Shown here: piece by piece, positions 14,791 to 24,227 of the stretch
Position numbering within the stretch: the first letter of the stretch is position 1
Layout: each line of letters starts with the position of its first letter
NCBI GenBank assembly: GCA_030426085.1
Contig: JAUHYW010000088.1
Coordinates: 1 to 37,285, forward strand
DNA: 37,285 nt
Direction: 5' to 3'
DNA from: a bacterium
Lineage (GTDB): Bacteria > Myxococcota_A > Bradymonadia > UBA7976 > UBA1532
Notes under the pieces: model-generated
The model's input: the letters and a program-made list of their open reading frames with translations, nothing else
What the model was told of the DNA's origin: nothing
Databases searched by the model: none
Program-made: the position numbers and the translations under genes

Positions 14791-15381
14791 TCACCCGCGC
14801 GCCGACCGCCGCGCGAGACATCGCCGACCGTCGGACCCTGCGATCACCGTGAACGACCGCCCCCGGGCCCGCTCCACGCGACCGGCGAGCGCCAGGTAGC
14901 GGTCGTCGTCGACACCGAGCGCGGCCAGCCAGTCGGCGAAGTAGGCGTCGAGCCGGTCACTGTTGGGCACGTCGCCCCGCAGGTACAGCTCGAAGTCCTT
15001 GCGGTTCTGCACCTTGTCGGCGATGAGCAGCCGGGCCACCGCGGGCAGCGGGCTGCGCGGTATCTGCGCCGGGCGGGGCATCGGCGACAGGTAGGCGTTG
15101 GCGGTGTGACGGTAGGCCATCGCCAGCGCGACCGCCCGGGGGTCGAGCCCCCGCCAGAGATCGGGCCGGGGCCAGCTCGCGGCCAGATCGGCGTCGGCCT
15201 GAACCATGGGGTGCAGGCACCACGCGTCCTGCTCGACCGGCGCCGCGCCGAGCGCGTCGAGGATGTCCAGCCCCTCGTCGATGTGGGCCACCAGCGGCCG
15301 CCCGCTGCGCGCGGCGCGGCGGTCGCCGTACCACGCCGCGATCACCGCATACGCCCGACGGTCGCGCGCCTCGGCGCCCAT
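14791..15381 (-). CDS. HD-like hydrolase-type protein
   Basis: A 196-residue soluble protein with a good GGAGGGGAG ribosome binding site before ATG 15381. Its organisation (AHIDEGLDILDAL at about 26-38, then WCLHPMVQADADL at about 52-64) recalls HD-fold hydrolase-like proteins and small phage-type relatives with an 'LHP..Q.D' motif. The segment DKVQNRKDFELYLRG follows, with DAYFADWLAALGV after it. The His residues could ligate metal, but a full HD signature is not clear, so the enzyme class is only suggested. It lies 20 nt after the SGNH/NHL gene and ends the MBOAT unit. A functional tie to envelope O-acylation is not apparent. Confidence 0.5.
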   Translation of the reverse strand: MGAEARDRRAYAVIAAWYGDRRAARSGRPLVAHIDEGLDILDALGAAPVEQDAWCLHPMVQADADLAASWPRPDLWRGLDPRAVALAMAYRHTANAYLSPMPRPAQIPRSPLPAVARLLIADKVQNRKDFELYLRGDVPNSDRLDAYFADWLAALGVDDDRYLALAGRVERARGRSFTVIAGSDGRRCLARRSARG

Positions 15382-15401
15382 GGCTCCCCTCCCCCCGCGG
15401 C

Positions 15402-18400
15402 TCACCGCGCGGCCTCGGCGGCGAAGGCCCGCCGCAGCCTCGGCGCGGTCCACGTCTCGTCGTACACCACCCGGGCCCCCTCCAGCACCCCCTGGCCGTA
15501 CTCGTCGTAATTCGCGAAGCGGGCCACCCGCACCCGCGCGACCCGGGCGGCGCCGGCGGCCGGATCGTCCTCCAGCAGCGCCCGCAGCGTGCCCAGAGCC
15601 AGTGTCCGAGCGGTCTCCGGCGCCCGCCAGCCGTCGGGCGCGTCGGCCAGATCGACGAACAGCCGCAGCTCGCCCCGGACCCGCTCCGCTTGCAGGCGGC
15701 TGCCGGGCACGGCCGGACCGCTCCACGACCCGGCGCCGTCGAGCGCGGTGCGCAGCGGCGGGCGGTCATCCTCCGGCTGAGGTACGGGCGGGCGATCCCA
15801 GCCCGGGCGGCGGTCGGCGAAGTGCGCGATGAGCGCGGGGGTCAGCGCGTGGGCCACCCGGGCGGCGGCCGCGTCGATGGCCCACGGCGCGGGGTGGTTG
15901 CGATCGTACGGCGGCGCGCCCCACGGGGCGGCGTCGAGGTGATCGGCCAGCAGCATCTCGCCCAGGTGCAGCACCGGGATGCCGGTGCCCTCGAACGTCT
16001 CGAACAGCGGGCGCATCATCCGCCGCGGGGCCCGCAGGCCCTCGTCGCCCCGGGCGATGAGCGGCGCGCTGTCGAGGGCGAAGACCCGGGTGTCGTAGCG
16101 GCTCGCCGTGCGGCGCAGGCGATCGACCGCCGCGGCCACCGCGTCGGGCCCGTCGAGCCCCCGCAGGAAGGTGCCCGCCGAGTCCTGGAGGCCGAAGATC
16201 AGCGCGTCGGGCGCCAGCCCGGCGTCGACCGCGTCCTCGAAGAGATCAACGAGCTGGCTCAGCTTACCCCCGGCGCGGGTCCGCTGGTACAGCACGACGC
16301 CCGCCCCGGCCCGATAGCCCAGCTCGGCCTCAAGGTGCTGCTCGAGGCGCCGACCGAAGCTGTACGGGCCGAGCATGTCGCTCACCGCCAGGTACGACGA
16401 GCCGATGAGCAGCACGACGTAGGGCCCGGCGCGGGTCTGGCTCGGCGGGCGCCACTGCGCGCCCAGGTGGCGATCGGGGCGCAGCCGGCGCTGGGCGGTG
16501 CGGCCGCTGCGGGCGCCGTAGCGCTCCTGCATGCCATAGAAGACCTTGCGGGTCGGCGTATGACTCAGCCGGGCCGCGCCGAGGATGCCATCCTGGATGG
16601 CATGGATCCGCGAACGCTGCCGCTCGGCGTAGAACAGCGTGCCGGTGGTGGCATCCAGCGCCATCGCCCCCCGATGCCAGGGGCTCATCCAGGCGTCGCG
16701 CTTCTGATTGGGCAGCATCTCGGCCCAGCCGAAGGCCCGGGGCTTCATCCAGGGATACACCCGGCGGTCGTCCAGCGAGAAGAAGCGCAGGTGCTTGCTC
16801 GCGGCGAGGACCGGGCGGGGTGTCTCGTGCCAGTCCTGCACCAGCAGGCCGTCGTAGCGGGGCACGTAGAGCATGTCGTGCAGCCCGAGCAGCCGCACCT
16901 GATCGAAGCGATAGGGGAAGTACGCCCCCCGGCGCTCGGGCAGCGGGGTCGGGGCGGTATTGCCGAAGATCGGGGCCCCGAGGGTGAACGGCCGATCGGA
17001 CCGGCCGGCGAAGATGCGGCTGTCGGCGTCGGCGACCCACAGCCGGCCGTCCGGCGCCACGGCCATGGCCCGCAGACGGGGCGCGTCGAGCAGGCGCTCG
17101 GTCCGCCGCTCGGCGGGGGTGTAGCGCAGCACCCCCTGCCCGCGATCGAGCACGAGGATGGCATCTCCATGAGATCGGATGGCGTCGATGGTGTGCCATC
17201 GGGGGCCATCGACGACATAGGCCGTGGTGACGACGCCGTGGGCCAACCGGCGCAGGTGGCGCCCGCGATCGGTGGTGAACCACACCGCGTCGCCCACGAT
17301 GAGCGGATCCCGGGGCCGGGCCAGGAGAGCGTCGGTCGCCGGGCCGTCCGCATGGCCCGCCCGGCGGGGCTGCCCGGCGAGCAGGCGGGTCGTGGCGAGA
17401 TCCCCGACGAGCGCCCGCAGGACGTGGTTGCCGGTGTCGGCCACGACCACCCGCCGGCCGCCGGGGGCGACGGCGATGCCTTCCACGCCGAGGGTCAGCG
17501 CCCGCCACGCCGGCCCCTCGGCGTAGCCCCGCTCGGGGCTGGCCATCAGCGTGCGATCGGCCCCCTCGGGGGCGACCATCGCGGTGCGGGGCGGCGCGTG
17601 ACCCAGCGGGGCGCCGATGGCATGCAGCAGGTTCAAGGCCAGCAGCCGATTGCCCTCGGGCCACAGGTGGCAGTGGTCGATGAAGTGGCCGTCGGCGAAC
17701 AGCGGGTGGTCGAGCGGCACGAAGCGCGCCCGAGGGTCGTGGGGGCGGTCGATCAGGCCCGACAGCTCGGCCATCAGCCCGCCGAGGTGCCGCCGGCTCA
17801 GGGCGTCGCCGAAGAAGCCATCCGACAGCGGCGGGGCGAAGAAGACCGCCCGGCGCCCGGTGGCGCGGATCCGGCGCACGATACGGTCCAGCGCCCGCCA
17901 CTGCGCCGACCGGTCGCCGGTGATGCGGTCGGTGTAGTGTCGGCGGACGCGGGCCCGGCCGGCATCGACGGGTCCCGACTCGCCATCCGCGATCGGGATC
18001 AGCGCCGCGGCGGGGTCGGGCACATCGGCCGCGCGGTGGCGCAGCAGCGGCACGATCCGCCGCAGACCCAGCCGGGCCTCGCGCAGCGTCAGCGCGGCCC
18101 ATCGCAGCGGATCGAGGCCCCGATCGCGGACCGCCGGGCGCAGATCGCACAGCCACGCCCGGCTGCAATCGGCGGCGGCGTGCACGGCGGAGAAGACGCG
18201 GGGGTTCAGCTCGATGATCAAGCCGGCGCGCGCCTCGGGGTCGACCCGATCCAGCTCGGCGACGATCCCCTCGACGTCCCCCACCAGGAGCCCGTTGAGC
18301 GCCACCTGATGCAATGACTGAGGCGCCTCCGGCCCCAGGTGCCGCCGCATCCCGTCGATCACTCTCTGGCTCTGCCAGTCAGCCACCCGCCCGGCCATGA

Positions 18401-18653
18401 CATCCCCCGCGAGCACCGAATCGCCGACGAGCAGCCACGGATCGGGGTCCTCGGCCGCCCGCTCGAGCTGGCGGCGCAGGCTGTCGCCGTCCACCACGGG
18501 CATGTCGTCCGGCTCGGGGGCCCCCAGGCGGGCGAGCCCGATGATCAGATCGGCGCTCAGCACCGCGAGCAGCATGAACCACAGCGCCCGGCGGGCGGAG
18601 GGCGGCGGGGGCTGGACCTCGCCGTGATGCCATCGGGTGGTGCGAGATGCCAT
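15402..18653 (-). CDS. Membrane-anchored SGNH / beta-propeller / SGNH protein
   Basis: A 1083-residue protein. One membrane helix is at about 23-43 (LWFMLLAVLSADLIIGLARL). Domain 1 (about 70-350) is SGNH-like: Ser79 in LLVGDSVLAGD and a D-x-x-H pair at Asp326/His329. The middle (about 385-715) holds NHL-type propeller repeats such as GVEGIAVAPGGRRVVVADTG and LRAMAVAPDGRLWVADADS. Domain 2 (about 742-945) is a second SGNH fold with GSSY (751-754) in place of GDS and a D-x-x-H pair at Asp917/His920. A beta-rich tail ends the protein. Its ATG lies one base after the stop of the MBOAT gene, so it is probably the periplasmic SGNH partner in O-acyl transfer, as AlgX/AlgJ are to AlgI. The double-SGNH-propeller layout is unusual; the glycan acceptor is unknown. 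Confidence 0.75.
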   Translation of the reverse strand: MASRTTRWHHGEVQPPPPSARRALWFMLLAVLSADLIIGLARLGAPEPDDMPVVDGDSLRRQLERAAEDPDPWLLVGDSVLAGDVMAGRVADWQSQRVIDGMRRHLGPEAPQSLHQVALNGLLVGDVEGIVAELDRVDPEARAGLIIELNPRVFSAVHAAADCSRAWLCDLRPAVRDRGLDPLRWAALTLREARLGLRRIVPLLRHRAADVPDPAAALIPIADGESGPVDAGRARVRRHYTDRITGDRSAQWRALDRIVRRIRATGRRAVFFAPPLSDGFFGDALSRRHLGGLMAELSGLIDRPHDPRARFVPLDHPLFADGHFIDHCHLWPEGNRLLALNLLHAIGAPLGHAPPRTAMVAPEGADRTLMASPERGYAEGPAWRALTLGVEGIAVAPGGRRVVVADTGNHVLRALVGDLATTRLLAGQPRRAGHADGPATDALLARPRDPLIVGDAVWFTTDRGRHLRRLAHGVVTTAYVVDGPRWHTIDAIRSHGDAILVLDRGQGVLRYTPAERRTERLLDAPRLRAMAVAPDGRLWVADADSRIFAGRSDRPFTLGAPIFGNTAPTPLPERRGAYFPYRFDQVRLLGLHDMLYVPRYDGLLVQDWHETPRPVLAASKHLRFFSLDDRRVYPWMKPRAFGWAEMLPNQKRDAWMSPWHRGAMALDATTGTLFYAERQRSRIHAIQDGILGAARLSHTPTRKVFYGMQERYGARSGRTAQRRLRPDRHLGAQWRPPSQTRAGPYVVLLIGSSYLAVSDMLGPYSFGRRLEQHLEAELGYRAGAGVVLYQRTRAGGKLSQLVDLFEDAVDAGLAPDALIFGLQDSAGTFLRGLDGPDAVAAAVDRLRRTASRYDTRVFALDSAPLIARGDEGLRAPRRMMRPLFETFEGTGIPVLHLGEMLLADHLDAAPWGAPPYDRNHPAPWAIDAAAARVAHALTPALIAHFADRRPGWDRPPVPQPEDDRPPLRTALDGAGSWSGPAVPGSRLQAERVRGELRLFVDLADAPDGWRAPETARTLALGTLRALLEDDPAAGAARVARVRVARFANYDEYGQGVLEGARVVYDETWTAPRLRRAFAAEAAR

Positions 18654-18654
18654 A

Positions 18655-20046
<1,392 letters not shown>

Positions 20047-20055
20047 CGGCGGCGG

Positions 20056-20577
20056 TCAGCGGGCGGGGCCGGCCGGGGACCCGTCGGGGGCGACCGGGCC
20101 GGGGGGTTTTCCGCTCGGGGGCGGCGCGGGGTTCGGCGGCGCGGGGCTCGGTGACGCCGGACGGGGCGCGCGGGCGGCGGCGCGGGCCTCCTCCAGCGCC
20201 CCGCCGAGGCGGGCGACCTCGGCCTCGAGCGCGCCGATGCGGGCCTCGAGGGCCCGGGTCCCGGCGGCGTCCGGCTGGACCCCGGCCACCTCGGCCTTCA
20301 CCGATCCCAGGGCCAGGTACAGCGCGACGAGCCAGACGACGGGCAGGGCCACGGCGAGCACGAGCACCCACCGGCGGGTGCGGGCGGCCACCGGGCGCAT
20401 CGGCGGGGGCACGGTCGCCGCCTGCGCCATCAGCGCCTGCCACGCGGCATCGAGGGAGTCGGCGAGCGCGGTCGCCCCTTCGGGGTGGCGCAGCAGGAAC
20501 TGGCCCGTGTCGGTGCGCTCGACGGTGACGGGCTCGACGGGGGGCGCGGCGGGCGGCGTGGGCATGGGGGCGGGCAT
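20056..20577 (-). CDS. Single-span membrane protein with coiled coil
   Basis: A 173-residue protein. The N-terminal cytoplasmic part has a compact segment 'VERTDTGQFLLRHPEGATAL', followed by helical sequence. A single hydrophobic helix (WVLVLAVALPVVWLVALYLAL) is at about 70-90. A coiled coil follows (ALEARIGALEAEVARLGGAL), and the Pro/Ala/Ser-rich C-terminus is probably extended. I recognise no family. It ends 9 nt before the MBOAT gene, so it belongs to that unit and may be an assembly or anchoring factor for it; this is an inference from position. ATG 20577 is chosen as the most upstream in-frame ATG consistent with the 52-nt gap to the cytochrome gene; ATG 20565 is an alternative. Confidence 0.6.
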   Translation of the reverse strand: MPAPMPTPPAAPPVEPVTVERTDTGQFLLRHPEGATALADSLDAAWQALMAQAATVPPPMRPVAARTRRWVLVLAVALPVVWLVALYLALGSVKAEVAGVQPDAAGTRALEARIGALEAEVARLGGALEEARAAARAPRPASPSPAPPNPAPPPSGKPPGPVAPDGSPAGPAR

Positions 20578-20629
20578 ACCGCCGCGGGCGGGCGGTGTCA
20601 ATTCGGGCCGGGCGCGCCGGGCCCGGGCC

Positions 20630-22228
20630 TCAGCCGCGTCGGCTGCGTCGGCCGACGAGGGCCAGCGCGGCCAGCAGCGCCAGCGGGGCAGGTGCTCCGG
20701 GGCCGCCGGGCACCGCGCGGCAGCCTTCGGGCGCGTCAGGCACCGGCGCGTCGGGGTCGGGCTGATCGCCGAGGCCCATGTCGGGGGTCTCGATCGGGCC
20801 CATGTCGGGCGGAAGCGGCGCCCGGAGCGCGATCTGACCCACGGCCTCGGCGATGGGCTCGGGGGCCGACTGCCCATGCTCCAGCCACAGGTCGTAGAGC
20901 ATCTGCCCGCTGTCGTCGGTCCGGTTCTCGTCGCGCAGGAACTCGACGTAGGCCCGGGAGGTCGTCTGGTAGCGCAGCACCGCCCGGATGCTCAGCGGCC
21001 CGGGCGCGCTCTCGGGCACCATCACCACGTAGGGCGCCTCGTCCCAGTGGGCCAGCGCGCCGTCGGGCAGGGTCGGATACGTCCGCCCCACCGGCTCGGT
21101 GCCCGGCGCCGGGCGGAAGCCGCGGGGCGGGATGCGATCGTCGAGCAGCCGGTTGTCGGAGAGCATGAAGTGGAAGCTCTCGAGGTTGCCCCCCTGGTTC
21201 AGCCGGGCCTCGTAGGTCCGGAGCTGGGGGTCGTTCAGCCGATCGGCGCTGGCCGCGTCCCACACCCCGCTGTGCAGCAGCAGATCCCCCGCCCCGTCGC
21301 GCACCTCGACCTCGAGCCAGCAGCGGCGCCCCTCGGGGTAGCCGGTGGGCAGCTTGTGCCCGCTCTGGTTCTCGACCCGCACGGTGAACTCGACCAACCC
21401 GCCCCAGCTCGCCACCTCGGGCGCCTGCACGGTGACCTCGGCCGCGCTCTGCAGCATCTCCCGGGCCTTGTCGGCGGCGTAGAGGAAGGCGTCGGCCTCC
21501 TCGGGGTAGACCGAGGCGAGCACGGTCGGCATCCAGACGTTGCCCCCGGCCAGATCGTGGGCGTGCAGCGTGCGCTCGGGCGGCCCGTCGCGGTTGGACA
21601 GCAGCCCCGGGGTGCCGGGCATGTGGCAGTCGACGCAGCCTTCGCCCTCGCTCCAGAACGCGCTGTTGCGCCACTCGGTGTAGGTCCGCTCGATGGGGAA
21701 GCCGGTCAGCGGGTTGGTCACGTCATGGCACAGCCCGCACAGCTCGCTCGACGTGACGAAGTCGCTGGGCGCGGTCATGTGCTCGGCGAACCCGCTGCCG
21801 TAGCGGCCGTAGCTGATCGACTCGTCGGCCACCGAGAACTGGCTGTTGCCGATGTGGCCGTCGCCCTCCTCGAGCCGGTGGCAGAAGTCGCAGTCGACGC
21901 CCGAGGCTCGATCGGTCGCGTTCAGCCGGCTGCCATCGGGGGGATCGGCCCGGCCCTCGAGCCAGCCCCGGGGGCTGTGGCAGCGCAGGCACAGATCGCC
22001 CGACCCCTCCACGTCCTGGTTGGCGATGGCCAGGGCCGCCAGGAAGATCGGATCGCGGGCGGCGTTGGCCATCATCGAGCCGGTCCAGGTGTCACCCGCT
22101 GATCCGTCGAAGCCACGATGGCAGTTGTTGCAGGTGGCCGGGTCGCTGAACCGGAACCGCAGCTCGCCGGGCTGAGTGCCGGGCAGCTGGATCTGGAACA
22201 GCGCCGCCACGGCGAGCAGCGCGACCAT
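20630..22228 (-). CDS. Five-haem c-type cytochrome with MYXO-CTERM-like tail
   Basis: A 532-residue exported protein with AGGAGG 5 nt before ATG 22228. Five CxxCH haem c sites occur: CNNCH (33-37), CLRCH (80-84), CDFCH (113-117), CGLCH (164-168) and CVDCH (198-202). The spacing resembles multihaem cytochromes of the c554/NrfA-like or octahaem-related group. From about 210 on there is no more haem; a beta-rich domain (VEFTVRVENQSGHKLPTGYP) follows. A Pro/Asp linker leads to GCRAV at about 505, then a hydrophobic helix and GRRSRRG, the layout of MYXO-CTERM sorting tails that myxosortase processes. Electron transfer at the cell surface is the likely role. The short N-terminal hydrophobic segment is a minimal signal peptide. 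It heads the MBOAT gene group. Confidence 0.85.
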   Translation of the reverse strand: MVALLAVAALFQIQLPGTQPGELRFRFSDPATCNNCHRGFDGSAGDTWTGSMMANAARDPIFLAALAIANQDVEGSGDLCLRCHSPRGWLEGRADPPDGSRLNATDRASGVDCDFCHRLEEGDGHIGNSQFSVADESISYGRYGSGFAEHMTAPSDFVTSSELCGLCHDVTNPLTGFPIERTYTEWRNSAFWSEGEGCVDCHMPGTPGLLSNRDGPPERTLHAHDLAGGNVWMPTVLASVYPEEADAFLYAADKAREMLQSAAEVTVQAPEVASWGGLVEFTVRVENQSGHKLPTGYPEGRRCWLEVEVRDGAGDLLLHSGVWDAASADRLNDPQLRTYEARLNQGGNLESFHFMLSDNRLLDDRIPPRGFRPAPGTEPVGRTYPTLPDGALAHWDEAPYVVMVPESAPGPLSIRAVLRYQTTSRAYVEFLRDENRTDDSGQMLYDLWLEHGQSAPEPIAEAVGQIALRAPLPPDMGPIETPDMGLGDQPDPDAPVPDAPEGCRAVPGGPGAPAPLALLAALALVGRRSRRG

Positions 22229-22317
22229 GAGACCTCCTCGTCCCCCGGGCCATGGTGGGGCAGCGGCCGGTCCGGATCAAGCGCTGCCGGGCCGCGGGCA
22301 CCGACGGGGCCCGGGGG

Positions 22318-23922
22318 CTACTCGAGCCGCTCGAGGGTCAGCGCCCCGAGATAGCAGAAGCGGCCCGTCCCGGCGGGGCTGACGGCGACCTCCAGCTCGG
22401 CCTCGCCGAGCGCATCGGGGGTGAAGTCGAGGGTCGCCGTCCGGTCGCGGTTGTCCCCCACCTCGAGGTCAGCCTGCGCGGCGCCGATGGTGTAGCGGGT
22501 CAGCCGACCCAGGGCGCCGTCGGTGCCGGTGCGCGCGGCGAAGAGGACCGCTCGATAGCGCCCGGCGGGGTCGAGCCCGTCGACGCGCAGCCGGCCGGGG
22601 CGGGTCAGACCGTCGGCGTGGTCATCGAACGAGCCGCAGAAGAAGGTGTCGGCGGTGGCGCCCCCCGGCAGCCCGAGGGCGTTGTCGGCGATGCCCTGGC
22701 GGTTGACGCCGCCGAAGGCCCGGGTGACCCGCAGCCCGATCGAGGTCGGCTCCCCCTCCGCGTCCCGCAGCCCGCGCCGGGCGCCGTTCACCGGGCCGTC
22801 GAAGCCGTTCCACCGCTCGGGCCAGTCGGCCCCGACGTCGTCGTCGCCCACGTCCACGTTCACGATCTGACCCGGAAGCAGGCCGCGGGCCGGCACTCTG
22901 CCATCGGGGCCGCCGACGACCCGCCGCCCGGTCATGCCATCGACGGTGGCCTGCAACCGGGCCGCGGCGCCGGCCTCGATCCGCCACGGGGTCAGACCGG
23001 CCACCGCCCGGTCGTAGATCGTCGAGTAGATGACCAGCCCGTTGAGGTACTGCCCGGTGCGATCGGCGTGATAGTCGTCGTCGCCGTGCAGCCGCAGGGC
23101 GTCGGGCTCGGCGAGGTGGGCCTCCCAGGCGTCGCCCGCCGGGGCCACCACCACCGGCGGATCGACCGGCGCCTCGGCGTTCTCGGGGATGGAGCGATCG
23201 GCGGCGTCGTTGTAGTGGAACCGGAGCTGGGCCTGCATCTCGGCCGGGTTGGCGAAGGTGTTGGGGTAGATGCCATGGTCCGGATGCCGGGCCCAGGTCT
23301 CGTAGAGGATGACCCGGGCGCCCGGGCTCGACGCCTTGACCCGATCGTGGAACCACGTCGCGTCGGCCTTGAACTGCTCGGGCCGGCCGAAGTTATCGGT
23401 CGGCCGGGTCGACAGCTCCTGGAGCACGACGACGTCCCAGTCGCCCTCGTCGACCCGCGCCAGCGTCTGCGGCCGCTCGGTGCGGTGGCCCTGCAACGAC
23501 TCGCCGCCGAAGGCCGAGTAGACCACCTCCGGATCGGGCCAGCCGGCGTCGTTGGCCAGGGCGTCGACCACCGCGGGGACCGGGCCGCCGAAGGTGAAGC
23601 TGTTGCCGATGAAGAGGATGCGGGCCGGCGGATCGAGCTGCGGCGGGGCGGCGTCGACCCGGGCGTCGGGGATGGGATCGGTGTCCGGCCCGGCGTCGAC
23701 GATGTGATCGGCGTCGGGCAGACGCGATGCGGCGTCGGTCGCCGCGTCGGTGGACGAGGCATCGGGCGCCGTATCGAGCGCAGGCCCGCTGTCGATCGGG
23801 CCGCCGTCGAGCGCCGCGCGGTCCGGCGGCGGGGCGTCGCCAGGCGAGGCGTCGTCGCAGCCGAGCGCCGCCCCGAGCAGGCCGATCGAGCAGACGAAAC
23901 GCAGGGCCGTGGGGGCGCGCAT
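22318..23922 (-). CDS. SGNH/GDSL-type esterase-like lipoprotein
   Basis: A 534-residue lipoprotein with GGAGGGAGGA before ATG 23922. The lipobox is ALGC (Cys22), followed by a ~75-residue linker rich in Asp and Ala. An SGNH-type domain begins at about 101: ILFIGNSFTFGG carries the candidate nucleophile Ser108, and block II-like 'VVYSAFGGESLQGH' and block III 'VVVLQELSTRP' follow. The distal His/Asp dyad may lie near 'DDDYHADRTGQYLNGL'. The C-terminal ~200 residues are beta-rich with no recognisable motif. Family knowledge suggests hydrolysis of an ester on a sugar or lipid at the cell envelope. It lies 89 nt upstream of the cytochrome gene on the same strand and could be part of that group. 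Substrate unknown. Confidence 0.7.
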   Translation of the reverse strand: MRAPTALRFVCSIGLLGAALGCDDASPGDAPPPDRAALDGGPIDSGPALDTAPDASSTDAATDAASRLPDADHIVDAGPDTDPIPDARVDAAPPQLDPPARILFIGNSFTFGGPVPAVVDALANDAGWPDPEVVYSAFGGESLQGHRTERPQTLARVDEGDWDVVVLQELSTRPTDNFGRPEQFKADATWFHDRVKASSPGARVILYETWARHPDHGIYPNTFANPAEMQAQLRFHYNDAADRSIPENAEAPVDPPVVVAPAGDAWEAHLAEPDALRLHGDDDYHADRTGQYLNGLVIYSTIYDRAVAGLTPWRIEAGAAARLQATVDGMTGRRVVGGPDGRVPARGLLPGQIVNVDVGDDDVGADWPERWNGFDGPVNGARRGLRDAEGEPTSIGLRVTRAFGGVNRQGIADNALGLPGGATADTFFCGSFDDHADGLTRPGRLRVDGLDPAGRYRAVLFAARTGTDGALGRLTRYTIGAAQADLEVGDNRDRTATLDFTPDALGEAELEVAVSPAGTGRFCYLGALTLERLE

Positions 23923-23960
23923 GAGTCCTCCCTCCGACGCCGCCGCGGGCGTCGACCGGG

Positions 23961-23975
23961 GACCGTCGCACGGTC
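23961..23975. repeat. Short palindrome in divergent region
   Basis: GACCGT-CGC-ACGGTC, a perfect 6-bp inverted repeat, 38 nt upstream of the lipoprotein esterase start. It could be an operator or a leader hairpin. The 305-nt gap 23923-24227 otherwise holds only a tandem GACAGT repeat near 24087-24101 and the candidate promoter for the subtilase. Confidence 0.28.
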
Positions 23976-24165
23976 GCCGGACGGGGTAAAGCCTCACTCA
24001 CGGCAGACCGGATACGGGCGTCGCCCCTGCTCCACCCCAGCGAGCGGCGGGGTGTGACCCTCGATGTCTCCGGCGCAGGGCACCCCGACAGTGACAGTGA
24101 CCCGCCCCACCCCGGGCGGACTCGGCCGGCGCTCTATCACGCTCATTACAGACCCTGCCTGCGCC

Positions 24166-24195
24166 TTGACTCGCGGCCGGAGCGATGCCTACGCT
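24166..24195 (+). promoter_or_regulatory. Candidate sigma-70 promoter for the subtilase
   Basis: TTGACT (24166-24171) and TACGCT (24190-24195) with an 18-nt spacer. The -35 box matches five of six consensus bases and the -10 box three, acceptable for a GC-rich myxobacterial sigma-A promoter. Transcription would begin about 25 nt before ATG 24228. Confidence 0.4.
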
Positions 24196-24227
24196 GCCGG
24201 AGCACTCATGGACGACCGAGGCATGAC

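Noticed and set aside
15690-18317. Plus-strand frame of 875 codons opposite the SGNH/NHL gene
   Set aside because: Antisense shadow with His/Arg/Gly bias; the minus-strand frame contains recognisable SGNH and NHL motifs.
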